Positions 1 to 11,796 of a stretch of 64,000 nucleotides of DNA are shown here, piece after piece; position 1 is the first letter of the stretch, and each line of letters opens with the position of its first letter. Made by a program: the position numbers and the translations under genes. This DNA is from Hippophae tibetana (Eukaryota > Streptophyta > Magnoliopsida > Rosales > Elaeagnaceae): the NCBI GenBank assembly GCA_037013495.1, contig CM072810.1, forward strand, positions 107,856,398 through 107,920,397. The letters are read 5' to 3'. The notes beneath the pieces are model-generated. The model was not told where the DNA came from, made no database searches, and was given only the letters and a program-made list of their open reading frames with translations.

Positions 1-430
1 GATAGATAAGCTTATGTAGTGGAAGAGCTTATGGATGGTAATTGGGAGGATAATAGAGACTTTGAGGAAGATGAAAAAAAGGTACTTGTAAGAAAAAGGA
101 AAAAAGGTATGAAAATAGAGGAGGCAGAAATGGTAGGGAAGGTATGTAGAGACCACCTAGGCCATAGGATAAGGTTAAAAAAACTAGATAGTATCAAAAT
201 GAAGATGCCACTTTTCCAAGGAAATAATGATTCTAAATTATACTTGAAATGTGAGAAAAAGGTGGAATATGTCTTTGAGTGCCACAATTATGTTGAAGAT
301 AAAAAAGGTAAAACTTGTTTTCATTAAATTTAATGATTATGCATTGAATTGGTGAGTGCAATTAATGATTAGTAGGAGAAGGAACCATGAAAGGTCATTT
401 GTTAATATGGTAATTGAAAGGTTTGACTCG
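1..430 (+). pseudogene. Ty3/gypsy gag remnant
   Basis: An open frame at 19-327 and the same kind of sequence in other frames up to about 430 read as the start of a plant gypsy gag. Visible pieces are an acidic and basic N-terminus, a stretch like 'IKMKMPLFQGNND' (the usual 'IKMKIPPFQGKND' entry to the gag domain), 'KVEYVFECHNY', and then after a frameshift 'RRRNHERSF'. No zinc knuckle or pol follows, so it is a truncated scrap cut off by the window edge. The family call rests on remembered motif resemblance. Confidence 0.6.
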
Positions 431-1900
431 AGTAAACAATTAGATTAAAGTTAAAAATCTCATCGCTCGATCGATCTATGCTAAGCTCGATCGATCCAAG
501 CAACAATTAATAAAACATCGATCGATATAAACCATTTTCAATCAATCCAGGCTACGATAAATAAAATCCTAAGATTAGATAGATTGAATATGTTTGATTC
601 TCAATAGATCTAGTCCTAAATCGATGGAACCTAAAACTTCGATCGATTTATCCCAATTTTAGGATCAACCTGAGAGGGCTTAGATTATAGAGATCGATAC
701 TCAATCAATTTTCCTCATCGATCAATACATACGTTACTACATTGATCAAATAACCTATATACTAAATGTTTCTATGTGTCATCTAACGTTAATGAGAACA
801 TAAATATACCTAAAATATGTTCATTTGAAGCCTAGTAGTTTCTTCGGCTTAAATAGTGTTCTTGAAAAATGCATCTAGAAACTAAATTACATATAAAAGT
901 GTTATTTACGAATATCATTAACACTCATAAACCTTATACTTTCTATTTTTGAAATTCTTAAAGTTATGACTAAAAATAATAAAATTTTCTAAAGATCACC
1001 AAATTAAAATTAGAATATTATATATGTTGTGTTTTATCTATGATAATAATTTATATATGAGTTTCAATCAAAATCTAATTTTATTAAATCTGAAAAATTC
1101 AATATATTCGAATTTAGATTGTATCGGATTGATTACACTACCATATCATTTTCGAATTGAAAATCTTCAAATCTAACTCGGATTAGGTTAGATTGAAATG
1201 AGTAAAAAACATTCAGTTTTGAACTGCTATTTACCCCTACCTTAATGTTGCATTTTTGGACGTTTTGGTTATTCTTGCTAATTTTTGTTTTTTTTAACCT
1301 TTTTTTTAGAAAAACTTAATTATGATTGAGTTGAAACTTACTAGCAGGAGTTAGATATATGTTTAAAGAGAAAAATGTTTCAAAAAATTAAAAAATACTA
1401 GAAAATAAAGTGAGTAAAATGACTAAAATTGACCTAATTAAAATGACTACAATACTAGGTTAAACAAGAGGAGTAATGTCTTTAACTTGTAACAATAATA
1501 TGATTAAATCATACTAGGTTAAAATAAAGTGATTAATATATCTAATTTGTTATACTAAAGTGACATCAATTGCACTCTTTTTCAATGTGAAGCTACATAA
1601 TAGAGACAATGATAAAATTGACAAGGAGCGTAATTTTTTAATGGAATAGTGCACACAATATAGGTAATGTGTTATTTTTAGAAAGAAAAAAGTGGGGTTT
1701 CACTAGTAAAAATGTGGTATATTGAGAAAAAGTTATCAAAATTTTATGTTATTTTATTATTTTGTTCTTTTCTTTTTTGGAAAGTAAGATTATGGATTGT
1801 TAAAGACTCCAATAGAACATATAAAATGATAATTAGTCAATCTTCTAACAACATAGTTTTTTAAGAGAATTAGTTATTAACTCTAATAAATATAATATCG
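431..1900. other. AT-rich intergenic; TCGATCGA-rich block
   Basis: No gene is visible. Positions about 455-740 are unusually dense in TCGATCGA/ATCGATCGAT words, in an otherwise AT-rich background. A similar block occurs at 62885-63130 at the other end of the window, so this is probably part of a repeat family. The remainder up to 1900 is AT-rich with no coding signal. Confidence 0.55.
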
Positions 1901-1914
1901 GTAATGGATTTGAT

Positions 1915-2350
1915 CTAAATTTAACTTGATGAGCCTTTAAAATTGTATTCTAAACTTATAAATATGAGTCTATTACAATCATCAACTCAACTGGTAGATT
2001 TTGGTTAACTTTACTTGATGGACCTTCAAGACTACATGACCATCCTATGAATAAGAGTTTATCAAAAGCATCTACTTAATGGATGATAAACTATCTAATT
2101 CCATTTAATTCACCTTGAGAACTATTTATTAAACCTACAAGTGAGAGCTTATTACAATAACCAATTCAGTTGATGGATTCTATTTAACTATATTTGAAAG
2201 GTCTTCAAAACTATCTTCTCAACCTACAAATAAGAGCTCATAGCAATAATCTACTCTCATGAGATTTTATCTATTTCTACTTTATTGACCTACAAAACTA
2301 TTCATTCACAATTGTCCACTAAGCTTACAAGTGATAGCTCATTAATTCAA
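1915..2350. repeat. Degenerate tandem repeat, about 90-bp period
   Basis: Four to five diverged units follow each other. Each contains a version of 'gagctcattacaataat', then 'caactcaactgatagatt', then 'ttaactctacttgatgg', then 'accttcaaaactat'. Equivalent landmarks sit near 1972, 2060, 2152 and 2234, a spacing of about 82-92 bp. Related words appear in the opposite orientation at about 28880-29000. Confidence 0.5.
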
Positions 2351-3489
2351 GGGTGTTAAAAAAGGCCATAAGAGGAGTGTTAAGAACAAAATATAATATA
2401 CATGATGATAGTTAATTAACTCCTAATAACTTAACTTTTTTAAGAGAATTGGTTAATAATTCTTTTCTAATATAGATTAACAACACCTTTTTCTTTTAAC
2501 CAAAAGTGTTTTTTTTTTAAACATAATTACATTATTCTCACACGGGACTCAAATCCTAAACATTTTACATGCCAAATTAGGCTAGATTCCTTCTCGTTCC
2601 ATTTTAACAAAAAGTTTAGACTACCTTATTTTTATTTGCCTTTAATTACTTACTATCAACATTTTTTTTACCAAAATGATAGTAACCAATTGGGTTTGGC
2701 GTAACTAACTTTATAAATTGAGATAGAGAGACTCAAGCTTCGTTCACTTGTAAGGAGAAATACCCACTTAGTCACCTCTACTATAATAACGACTTGTGTC
2801 TTTGATGAACATCTTCACTACATAATAACTGTGTAAAAGAAATAAATAAATAATAAAACTACACAGAGAATTAATTTCTTATACTGTTACATATATGCAA
2901 GACCGTGCAATGGAATCTCAACCGATTAATTGTCAAATTTGAAAATGTAGAGACTTCGAACAAAAGCTTCTGCTTGGAAAAGTCCCACAAATCGCCCTAT
3001 ATATGGTGAAGTCAATTACTTTCTAATCTAATTTTTGCTAAAATATAATATATTCTAATTACAATTTCGATTCTTATAATTAATCTCGCCTCAGATGTCA
3101 TATTTAAAATACCATTTTGTGCTCTTCTTGGTTGTTAAAATGGACCCTTTATATCATTCTCACATTGCTTCTTCATTTAGTCCATTTTATTTGGTTTTGT
3201 AGACTTATTTTCTTATAACATACATCAAACATTACCAACAGTTTGAAACTTGAATGTAGCCAAGACTTCTGTAGTGGAATAATAAAGAACATCACATTTC
3301 CACTTTGTGAAGGTATTCGAATTGAAGATTGACTATGGCCACCTAGACTTCAACCTTGATTGCCAAGACAACAACGAACAAACCATAATATAGATTAAAT
3401 CAGATTTTTTTATTTTTTTTTATTTTAATGATACAATTATTAATGTGTTGTAGCATATAACCCAAAAAGTTTAGGTATAAGAATATGAG
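2351..3489. other. Intergenic, no gene seen
   Basis: AT-rich sequence with no supported coding region. It contains short poly-T tracts and a slightly less AT-rich part (2880-3380) without an extended open frame or recognisable RNA. Confidence 0.5.
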
Positions 3490-3796
3490 TGTAGAAAAAA
3501 GAAGAAATAACTCTACATAAAAGAGCTCTCTAGTTTGTATTATTTTCTTCATGTTTTCATTACAATTGTATAGCTATTTATAATGAAATTTTACTCCTTC
3601 AATTACTCTTTAAATTAAGTATTCCTTGATTTACTCTTTTATTTAAGGATTCCTTATTTTACTTCTTGAATTAAGGATTCTTTGTTTTACTCCTTGAATT
3701 AAGCTCCTTGTTTTATTCCTTGAATTAAGGTCCTTATTTTATTCCTTGAATTAACGTCCTTTTTTTATTCCTTGAATTAAGGATTAATATCCAATA
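3490..3796 (-). repeat. Copia 1 LTR (3' LTR of the element)
   Basis: It shares its start 'tgtagaaaaaagaag' and end 'gattaatatccaata' with the copy at 8233-8593. It is 307 bp against 361 bp because an internal array of 25-28-bp units ('gaattaaggattccttg...') has fewer copies. Immediately inside it is the purine-rich tract (rc of ctccccctcgag, 3797-3808). Confidence 0.88.
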
Positions 3797-3823
3797 CTCC
3801 CCCTCGAGCTGGATCCAAAAATT

Positions 3824-5551
3824 TTATGGATCCAAAAAGTTTATGGATCCAAGCTTGGACAAAAGTCGTTGAAACTGATGAAAAGCCAAGGGTTTGGTGA
3901 AGATGTCAGCCAGTTGGTCGAAACTTCTTGTATAATGTGTCTGAATCATCTGTGATTGAACTTGTTCACAAACGTAATGACAATCAACTTCAATGTGTTT
4001 CGTCCTCTCGTGAAATACTGGGTTTGATGCTATATGCATGGCTGCCTGATTGTCACAAAATAAGGACATAGGAAGAGTTGTAGGAACACCTAAATCACAC
4101 AGAAGACCTTTAAGCCATATCAACTCACACGCAGTTGAAGCCATTGCACGATACTCAGCTTTGGCACTTGATCTGGCGATGACAGTTTGCTTCTTACTCT
4201 TCCATGTGACCAAGTTTCCACCGAAAAATGTACAGTAGCCAGTGGTGGACTTGCGATCGATTGCATTCCCTGTCCAATCAGCATCACAATACCCCATGAT
4301 TTGTGTGTTATCATTCTTCTTCATGATAATACCACGACCCATTGATCCTTTTAAGTAGCGTAAGATCCTTTTAACAAGGGTCAAATGCTCAAGTGTCGAG
4401 GAGTGTATAAATTGGCTTACAATACTTACAAAATATGTGATGTCAGGTCTGGTGATTGTTAGATAGATCAACTTACCAACCAGTCGCTGGTAATAACTTA
4501 TATCCGTGAGTGGCGTGCCCTTTAAGCTAGGTTTGAGCTTGCTGTCAAGAGGGGTAATGGATGGTTTAGCATCGCTCATGTTAGCTTCCTTGAGCAAATC
4601 TAGAACATATTTTCTTTGGTTAAGAAAGAGTCCCTTGTGCGAGGTTGCCATTTCTATTCCAAGAAAGTACTTCAATATCCCAAGGTCTTTAATTGCAAAC
4701 CTTTGTCTGAGGGACTGTTTGAGGTTGAAAATCTCGTCAGCATTATCACCTGTAATTATCAGATCATCTACATAAATCAGCACAACCAATTTTCACATAG
4801 CTCCTATGCGAACAAATAGTGAGGAATCAGCATTGCTGCTTTTGAAACCAACACTAGTGAGAACTGAGCTTAGCTTGGCATACCAAGCTCGTGGGGACTG
4901 TTTCAAATCATAAATGGATTTGTGCAATTTGCACACTAAATCCAGTTCATTGCTTTGAGGATGCCCAGGTGGCAATTTCATATAGACTTCTTCTTTGAGA
5001 TCACCATGCAAGAATGTATTCTTCACATCCATTTGATACATAGACCACCCCTTGTTTACAGCCACGGACAGTAGCACTCTTATTGTGTTCATTTTTGCAA
5101 CAGGTGCAAATGTTTCTTTGTAATCCACCTCGAATGTTTGAGTGAATCCCCGAGCCACCAATCTTGCTTTATACCTCTCAATTGATCCATCTGACTTGAA
5201 TTTGAGCTTATAGATTCATTTGTAACCCACGACTTTCTTTCCTTTTGGAAGTTTGGTGATGCTCCATTTGTTATGTTGATTTAGGGCTTTAAGTTCTTCT
5301 TGCATGGATTCCTTCCACACCTCTTGATTGTTGGCCTCATGAAAGTTTTGAGGCTCACTGTAACTCGATATAGTGTTGAGAAATGCGGTATGGGCTGGTG
5401 TCACTCTCTTATATGACACATAATTTGAGATGGGATGTGTGGGTTTGTAGGTGACAAAGTCTTGAAGTCTTGTAGGAGGTTTCTTAACACGTATTGGATT
5501 ACGTCGTGGAGCAGGAGAAGTTATCTCATACTCGTTCACATCTTGTACCAT
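3824..5551 (-). pseudogene. Copia 1 reverse transcriptase and RNase H, two nonsense codons
   Basis: One continuous frame from 5551 to 3824 is interrupted only by TGA at 5216-5218 (Trp position in 'KKVVGYK-W-VYKLK') and TGA at 4793-4795. It has the RT start 'ARGFTQ', 'YQMDVKNTFLHGDL', the catalytic 'YVDDLIITG', then RNase H motifs 'DADWTG', 'SSAKAEYRAM', 'LFCDNQAAMHI', 'HIEVDCHYV' and the family's end 'ADIFTKPL'. Copies RNA to DNA in intact relatives; here it is inactive because of the stops. Confidence 0.9.
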
Positions 5552-6860
5552 ATTGTGAGGATCATCTTGATTATCACCATCTTCATACAGTGTACCATTA
5601 AGACGAGACCCTTCATTGTTACTTTCAGTGAGATGTTACTTTCAGTGAGAGATGCATCAATGTTGACATGGCTGAGATCTTGTTGTTGTGAAGCCTCAAG
5701 TTCGATTCTTGGTAATGGAAACACATCCAAGATGACATCCCTTAGACTAGTGATTTCATGTGACTTGCTGAAAAAAGGGCTAGTTTCATAAAATCGAACA
5801 TCTTTAGACACAATTAATCTCCTAAGTTGGGGATCATGACATTTATATCCGTTTTGTGTAGATGAATAATCAAGAAAAATACATTTAGTAGCTCTAGGAT
5901 CCAATTTATCTCGATGATGAGATTGAATATGTACAAAACAGATGCAGCCAAAGACTCTAAGGTGTGAGAGGTTAATTTTCCTTCCTTTCATGACCTCTAG
6001 GGGAGACTTGAAATCCAAAACTCGGCTGGGTAATCTATTGATGATGTAAGCAGCTGCCACAACCCCTTGGGACCAAAATCTCTTTGGTACATTCATTTGT
6101 AGCATTAATGCTCTAGTTTTTTCAAGTAAGTCCCGGTTTTTGCGTTCAGCTACACCATTTTGTTGAGGTGTGCCAACACAACTTGTTTGATGCATAATGC
6201 CATGAATGGTCAAATATTGTTTCATGATATGGGACATGTATTCGGTGCTATTGTCAGACCTTAAGGTTTGAATTTTAGAGGAAAAGTGATTTTTAACAAG
6301 GTTATGAAAGTCCTTAAATACTTCCATAACTTCATTCTTAGACTTTAAAAGATATAACCATGTGACTCGAGAGAAATCATCAACAAAAATCACAAAATAC
6401 TTATAACCATCAAAAGATTCATTAGTTGGTCCCCATATATCTGAATGAACTAGTTCAAAACACTTACTAGCCCTAGATAAGGAAGAATTAAAATGCAATC
6501 TAGTGGCCTTAGACAAGTGGCAAGTTTCACATGAAATTGCATCATTTCCAAGTTTGGAAATAAAGTTGACAAAATTGGTGGAGAAGGGTGAGCTAAACGT
6601 TGATGCCACAATTGATTATCTTGGATAGGGTTAAACTTGGCTTGAAACCCTCTGGGATTGCTATTGGATATGTAATAGAGACCATCTAGGTAAAACCCTT
6701 CACCAATCGTTTTTTTGGTGGCACAATCCTAAAAAATGACATTGTGAGGAGAAAAAATGGCTAAGCAATTCAAGGTATTTGTGATTTTTCCTACAGACAA
6801 AAGTTGGAAGGGAAAGGAAGGTACATATAAAACCGCCGACTCGATTTCATCTGACATTAA
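5536..6860 (-). pseudogene. Copia 1 integrase, broken
   Basis: The GAG-pre-integrase and integrase region. Upstream of 6609 it continues in frame pieces with a nonsense codon near 6730 (a Gln position by comparison). The open part (6609-5536) has the zinc-binding 'CETCHLSK', the catalytic Asp in 'HSDIWGP', the second Asp in 'RSDNSTEY', and Glu in 'QNGVAERKNRDL', followed by the copia-type 'RVFGCICFVH'. All three catalytic residues are still present. The end is frameshifted by a 17-bp tandem duplication at 5618-5651. Confidence 0.85.
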
Positions 6861-6862
6861 TT

Positions 6863-8165
6863 TTATTTTTCCTTTCCTAAAACCTTTACATTCTGACCAT
6901 TTGCAATTGAAACTTGAGAAGGATTTGCTAATTTTTCAAACTTATGAGACTTTGACACATGGTTTGTCATATGATCTGTGGCACCTGAATCTACAACCCA
7001 AAAATCATGCAACATATTTATTTTAAGAGCAGTTTTAAAGGCTTTTATGATACCTTGCATGTCCTCTTGTGGTATGAGTTTTGTATCTGCCAAGAAACCC
7101 ACAAACTTGCCTAGCAATGCTGTCGAGTTTCCTTCTTCTATGCTATCAACACAGTCAATTTTAGCTCCTTTTGTCTTGCTTTGAAGATACAATATAAACT
7201 CATTCATGAGTTCAACTGGATTCGCTGTGAAGTTCTTGAATGGATCAGACACATTAGAGGTAGAGGCAAAAGCATAATTTGCACAGTGTGCAGTATGATT
7301 CACTTTCTGTAAACCCTTATCCTTTATAAAATCAGGTTTTAATTCTGGATGTAGAATCCAACATGTGTCCTTAACATGGCCCGTATAGTTGCAGTGTTGA
7401 CACTTCAAGTTTGGATGCTTCCCTTTGTACTTCCTCTCGTTGGTTAGATAGACTCTTACCTCAGGTGCACTAGCCATTATACCCTTGTTCATGACTTTCC
7501 TCCTTACTTTTTCACGTTGAATTGTCGCACATACATTGGTGAAGGAAGGAAGTTCAGTATTCATGAGTATGTGGCATCGTATATCTTCATATGTTGAATC
7601 GAAACTGGATAGAAGTTGAAATATCTTATCTTCTTCCGCTCTCTTTCGTAGCAGAGCTATATCGGTTGTATGAGGATGATATATTTCCAACTCATTCCAC
7701 ATGCTTTTCATGCTTCCTAAGAGTTGTACAAAAGGTTTGTCATCTTGTTACAGATCTGAGATGTCCTTTTTTAATTGAAAAACTCGTGCATCATTGTTTT
7801 GATTGCCATACATTTCCTTGATCATCTCCTATAGTTGGTATGCAGATTCAGAATAACTGAATATTTCAGCTAATTTACGTTCCATGGAATTTAGGAGCCA
7901 TGACATAACCAGCTGATCCTTACTAAGCTAGGATTCATAGGTTAGTGAGGAAACATCAGGTACTTCGATGCTTCCATTTATGAACCCCAACTTGGACTTT
8001 CCACCTAGAGCTAGAGACACTACTCTTGACCAAGGTAAGTAATTAAACTCATTCAACAAGACTGAGCTTAATTTGATTTAGGTTGACATCTACCTCATGC
8101 ATATTCACGAAGGAAAGCACCGATGAACTTTCAGCTTCTGATCCTAGCGGCTTATCTTCAGGCAT
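6863..8165 (-). pseudogene. Copia 1 gag and protease, broken
   Basis: Starts at an ATG at 8165 ('MPEDKPLGSEAE') and soon runs into stops and a frameshift. The frame is open from 7711 to 6863. That part has gag helices, a zinc knuckle 'CQHCNYTGHVKDTCW' (its last residue position reads C-W) and the aspartic protease site 'WVVDSGATDHMT'. The frame ends at 6863, where a shift moves the continuation ('GKIKLMSDE...') to another frame. This gag would form the particle and the protease would process the polyprotein; neither can be made intact here. Confidence 0.8.
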
Positions 8166-8220
8166 TTCAAAGATTGAAGATGCTGAGATAATAATAAAGC
8201 AGAAGCAAGTTAGTTTTCCT

Positions 8221-8232
8221 GCTCTGATACCA
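8221..8232 (-). other. Primer-binding site, tRNA-iMet type (copia 1)
   Basis: The minus strand reads TGGTATCAGAGC directly inside the 5' LTR. This is the standard match to the 3' end of plant initiator tRNA-Met used to prime reverse transcription. Confidence 0.88.
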
Positions 8233-8593
8233 TGTAGAAAAAAGAAGAAATAACTCTACACAAAAGAGCTCTCTAGTTTGTATTATTTTCTTCATGTTTT
8301 CATTACAATTGTATAGCTATTTATAATGAAATTTTACTCCTTCAATTACTTTTTGAATTAAGGATTCCTTGTTTTACTCTTTGAATTAAGGATTCCTTGT
8401 TTTACTCTTTGAATTAAGGATTCCTTGTTTTACTCTTTGAATTAAGAATTCCTTGTTTTACTCTTTGAATTAAGCTCCTTGTTTTATTCTTTGAATTAAG
8501 CTCCGTGTTTTATTTCTTGAATTAAGCTCCTTGTTTTATTTCTTGAATTAAGCTCCTTGTTTTATTCCTTGAATTAAGGATTAATATCTAATA
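8233..8593 (-). repeat. Copia 1 LTR (5' LTR of the element)
   Basis: Second copy of the LTR, 361 bp, carrying about nine units of the internal 25-28-bp minisatellite against about seven in the other LTR. It directly abuts the primer-binding site at 8221-8232. Confidence 0.88.
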
Positions 8594-11550
8594 ATTAGCA
8601 TACTAATTATTATATGTAACGTGAGATTAGTTCGCACAATCATCTTGTAATTTCCTTGTGAGTTACTTAGATTCTATGTTTAGTTAGGAAAGCATGATGT
8701 AGGCCCTTTGAATGTTTGAAAAAAATTACAGCGGGTGATATTGTGAAGGAAAAAAGAAACAAACAACTTGGAAACTCTGACTTCTTCACTTATAAGCTTC
8801 GGTTAGCCAAATAAGATCCTGAATCTCTTAACTTTAGATTTAGAGAGAACTTATGATTTGACTATTTTAGTGTACGAGGCATGCAATGGGCCAGGATTGT
8901 CAAAGTCTTTCGGCCATGAGTCCCTAATTTTGTATCTATCAATACACTTAAAATATAAATTTTCATTAAGATAGAGGATATAAATGGTTGTCTACTCCCT
9001 TTTGGTCTACATTACAGGTGTCACTTGTATGGTATATTTCATTAGTTTGTGTTACAACTCTGTAAACTCATTTCTGTATCATTTAATTTTTGGTGAGTTA
9101 ACATGATAATAAGATGAGATATTACATTTGTTCTTGTTAAGTTTAAATGATGAATACAATTACAAAAATAATAGAAAAATAAAACATATTTATCTATAAT
9201 AATTATGAATCCATTAAAAATAACTTTAAATAAAATAGGATAAGATGTGATGATAATTTAAACCTATTAATCATTAAAGATATTAAATAAGTCATGAAAT
9301 AAGATAGTATTATTTATTTTACATCTCTAATATTCGTAACCAACCAAAGGGTCAAAGGACTATTGCTGTGCTGGGAAGTCTGAAAGGTAATGAAGTTAAA
9401 AGGACTTCATACATTCTCTTTGGAATTTAGTGTTTGGATGGAATAAAACTTAAGTGGCCCTGTATTTTCAAGAGGTCGTTTTAAAAACTGACACTTTTTG
9501 TGAGGTTCGTTTATGTGTGAATCTTTGATCATTGACAAGACTCTGAGATCCTGGTCTTCCACTAAATAATAGACTCGAAGGCATGTATCAATAACTTCTA
9601 CCTTTAATACTAGTTGATGTCTATACCAACTAGTAGTACAACTTGATGATCTTATTAATTGCCTCAATTTTGTTTCTTCCTTGTTCCAATTAATTAGAAA
9701 TTATGAGTTTAGCCATTAGGGACCATCTTTTACGAGATAGAGGGATGCTTAACTTGCTAAAACTCTGGCTGATGTCAAATCTTATAACAAGATAGCACCA
9801 ATAAATATTACAAATATATCACGATATTTGATATATAGACTTTTCTTTAACCAAAAACCAAATCACTTCAAAGAAGCATTTTTTTATTATATTAGTCTCT
9901 AGTACGTATATTACATGTGAAAATTTAAACTCTTAATCTAAGAGAGAATTATTTTTATTTATTATAATATATTTGTATTATAATATTTTAAATAAATCAT
10001 GAAATCAAATGTTATTTTATAAACATGCAGTTTATTTTTAATAGTGATATTTTATTACTTTATCTGAATATTTAAGTTTCAAGTTTTTATATGATTTAAA
10101 TAATAAGCAATAAGCAAATAAGTAATTATTTTTACATGAAATCAAGTGTTTGAACACAATAAGCAAATAAATATTTTTATTTATCATTTTTTTTACAAAA
10201 TATAAGGTATCATAAGTTCATTATCTTTATAAAATAAAATTTTGCACTTTTTTTTGTTTAAGTAAGAGACTTGTCCAACCTTACCTAATAGATAGGGATT
10301 ATATTTTACTTTCGTTAAAGATAACAAACTTAAATTACCATTTTTTTTTAAAATAAATATATAAAAATGTTGTTAAATAATTCCAACCTAAAGCTTTTAC
10401 AATTTTAGTTTTTAATTTCTAACTAATTCACATTGTTTTTTATTTATTATTCGAAGAAAAAAATTAATTTTAATTAAAATATTAAAATTTTGAATAAATA
10501 TGAACAAAATAATTATATTTAATTTATTAATTTATAAATTTATAAATTTTATAAAGAAGAAAACTACAAAATGGTAATTAAAGGATCTATAATTAAAAGG
10601 TTTTAAAATTTTAGTTTTTAATTCTAATTAATCTATTATGATTGTTATTTAGTATTTTAAAAATAATTTAATTTTAATTAAAAACATTAAAATTATGAAC
10701 AAAATAATTAGTTACAATCTATAACTTTTAATTTTATAAAAATAAATATTAAGAAAAAGTTATTAAATAATCCTAACCGATTCTATTCAGTATTTTAGTT
10801 TTTAATGCCTAAATATTTATATTATTATACTAAAAAAATTAATTTTTTGAAGAAGTATGACCGATTTATTTATATGTAATCAATTTTTTTAATTTTTTCA
10901 AAAGAAATTTATGAAAGAGTGATTAAATAATCTTAATTGAAGTCTTTTAAAATTGTATTTTTTATTATTAATTAAGAAATGATATATTTTATTTATTATT
11001 ACAAATAATTAATTTTAATTAAAAATATAAAAAAATTATGAAGAAGTGATTAAATAATATTAACTAAATTCTTTTAAAATTTTAATTCATAATTAATTCC
11101 TTATGTAAATTATTTAATATCCAAAATAATTGATCTTAATTAAAAACATAAAAAAGAAATATAGGAAGAGATGTTTAAATAAACAAAGTTGAAGTTTTTT
11201 GAAATTATTGAAAAATATTAAAAAATACCTTCAATGTTGGAAAATTTAAATTTAAAAAAATGTAAAACACTCTCATATACTCTATCTTAAGTGTCAAATA
11301 ATGATATAAATATAATTATGATAATGTTTTTTTATGTTGATATAAGAAGAATTAATTTTTATGATATTTTTTTTAATTTTAATTATGCATGTTATTTATT
11401 ATTTCACAACAAATAGTTTTTTTATAAAAAACATAAAAAATTAGAAGTATAACCAAGAAAATACATAAATAAAAATTTATAATAAAAAGCCATAATGAAA
11501 CCAATGAAAACTCAAAAAAGATATGTATATTTTTGTTTGTCACCAACTAG
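8594..11550. other. AT-rich intergenic with a degenerate repeat array
   Basis: No gene supported. Between about 10370 and 11230 the sequence repeats a loose pattern ('gattaaataatc...aactaaa-ttcttttaaaattttagtttttaatt...aattttaattaaaaacataaaa') with unit starts near 10373, 10580, 10760, 10920, 11046 and 11172. This is an AT-rich, badly diverged tandem array with a period of about 125-205 bp. The 86-codon minus frame at 9407-9667 has no recognisable motif. Confidence 0.5.
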
Positions 11551-11796
11551 AGATGAATACTTTATGGTAGCGACATAAAACCCTTTGACACTAAATCAAT
11601 GTATTCAAAAAGAACGGGTTGTTCTAGTTTGATATCGTTAACAATTCTTGACTATTGAATGAGAATAGATCCATATGAAAAGCACTCATCTTGAGATGGG
11701 TTTACTGCTTAGATGCTTTCAATAATTATCCGTTCTATATTTAGCTACCCAACGTTCACCATGGGCACAATAATTGGTATACCAGACGTGCATCTT
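11551..11796 (-). pseudogene. Organellar large-subunit rRNA 3' fragment (mitochondrial type)
   Basis: The plus strand reads 'agcactcatcttgagatggg', 'ttagatgctttcaataattatccg', 'tagctacccaacgttcacc' and 'gggcacaataattggtataccag' in order. This is the reverse complement of the conserved 3' domain of bacterial-type 23S/26S rRNA. The side beyond 'ACTCATC' does not read like the plastid 23S end as I remember it and looks more like plant mitochondrial 26S. Differences from the expected sequence are largely C-to-T and G-to-A, as expected for an old, methylated nuclear insertion. Not a functional rRNA. Confidence 0.65.

Larger units (their letters stand above)
3490..8593 (-). mobile_element. Ty1/copia retrotransposon 1, degenerate
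   Basis: A minus-strand element with both LTRs. In transcription order it has the LTR (8233-8593), a primer-binding site, gag with zinc knuckle, protease, integrase, reverse transcriptase, RNase H, a purine tract, then the LTR (3490-3796). This gag-PR-INT-RT-RH order defines Ty1/copia. The coding region is broken by frameshifts and stops, so it is not autonomous. The flanks ATGAG (3485-3489) and ATTAG (8594-8598) match at 4 of 5 bases, a worn or uncertain target duplication. Confidence 0.92.

Noticed and set aside
3560..3780. Repeat array resembling CRISPR spacing
   Set aside because: Units are contiguous LTR minisatellite repeats without unique spacers, and this is a plant nuclear genome.
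9407..9667. 86-codon minus-strand open frame
   Set aside because: No domain, no splice or neighbour support, starts in AT-rich DNA.
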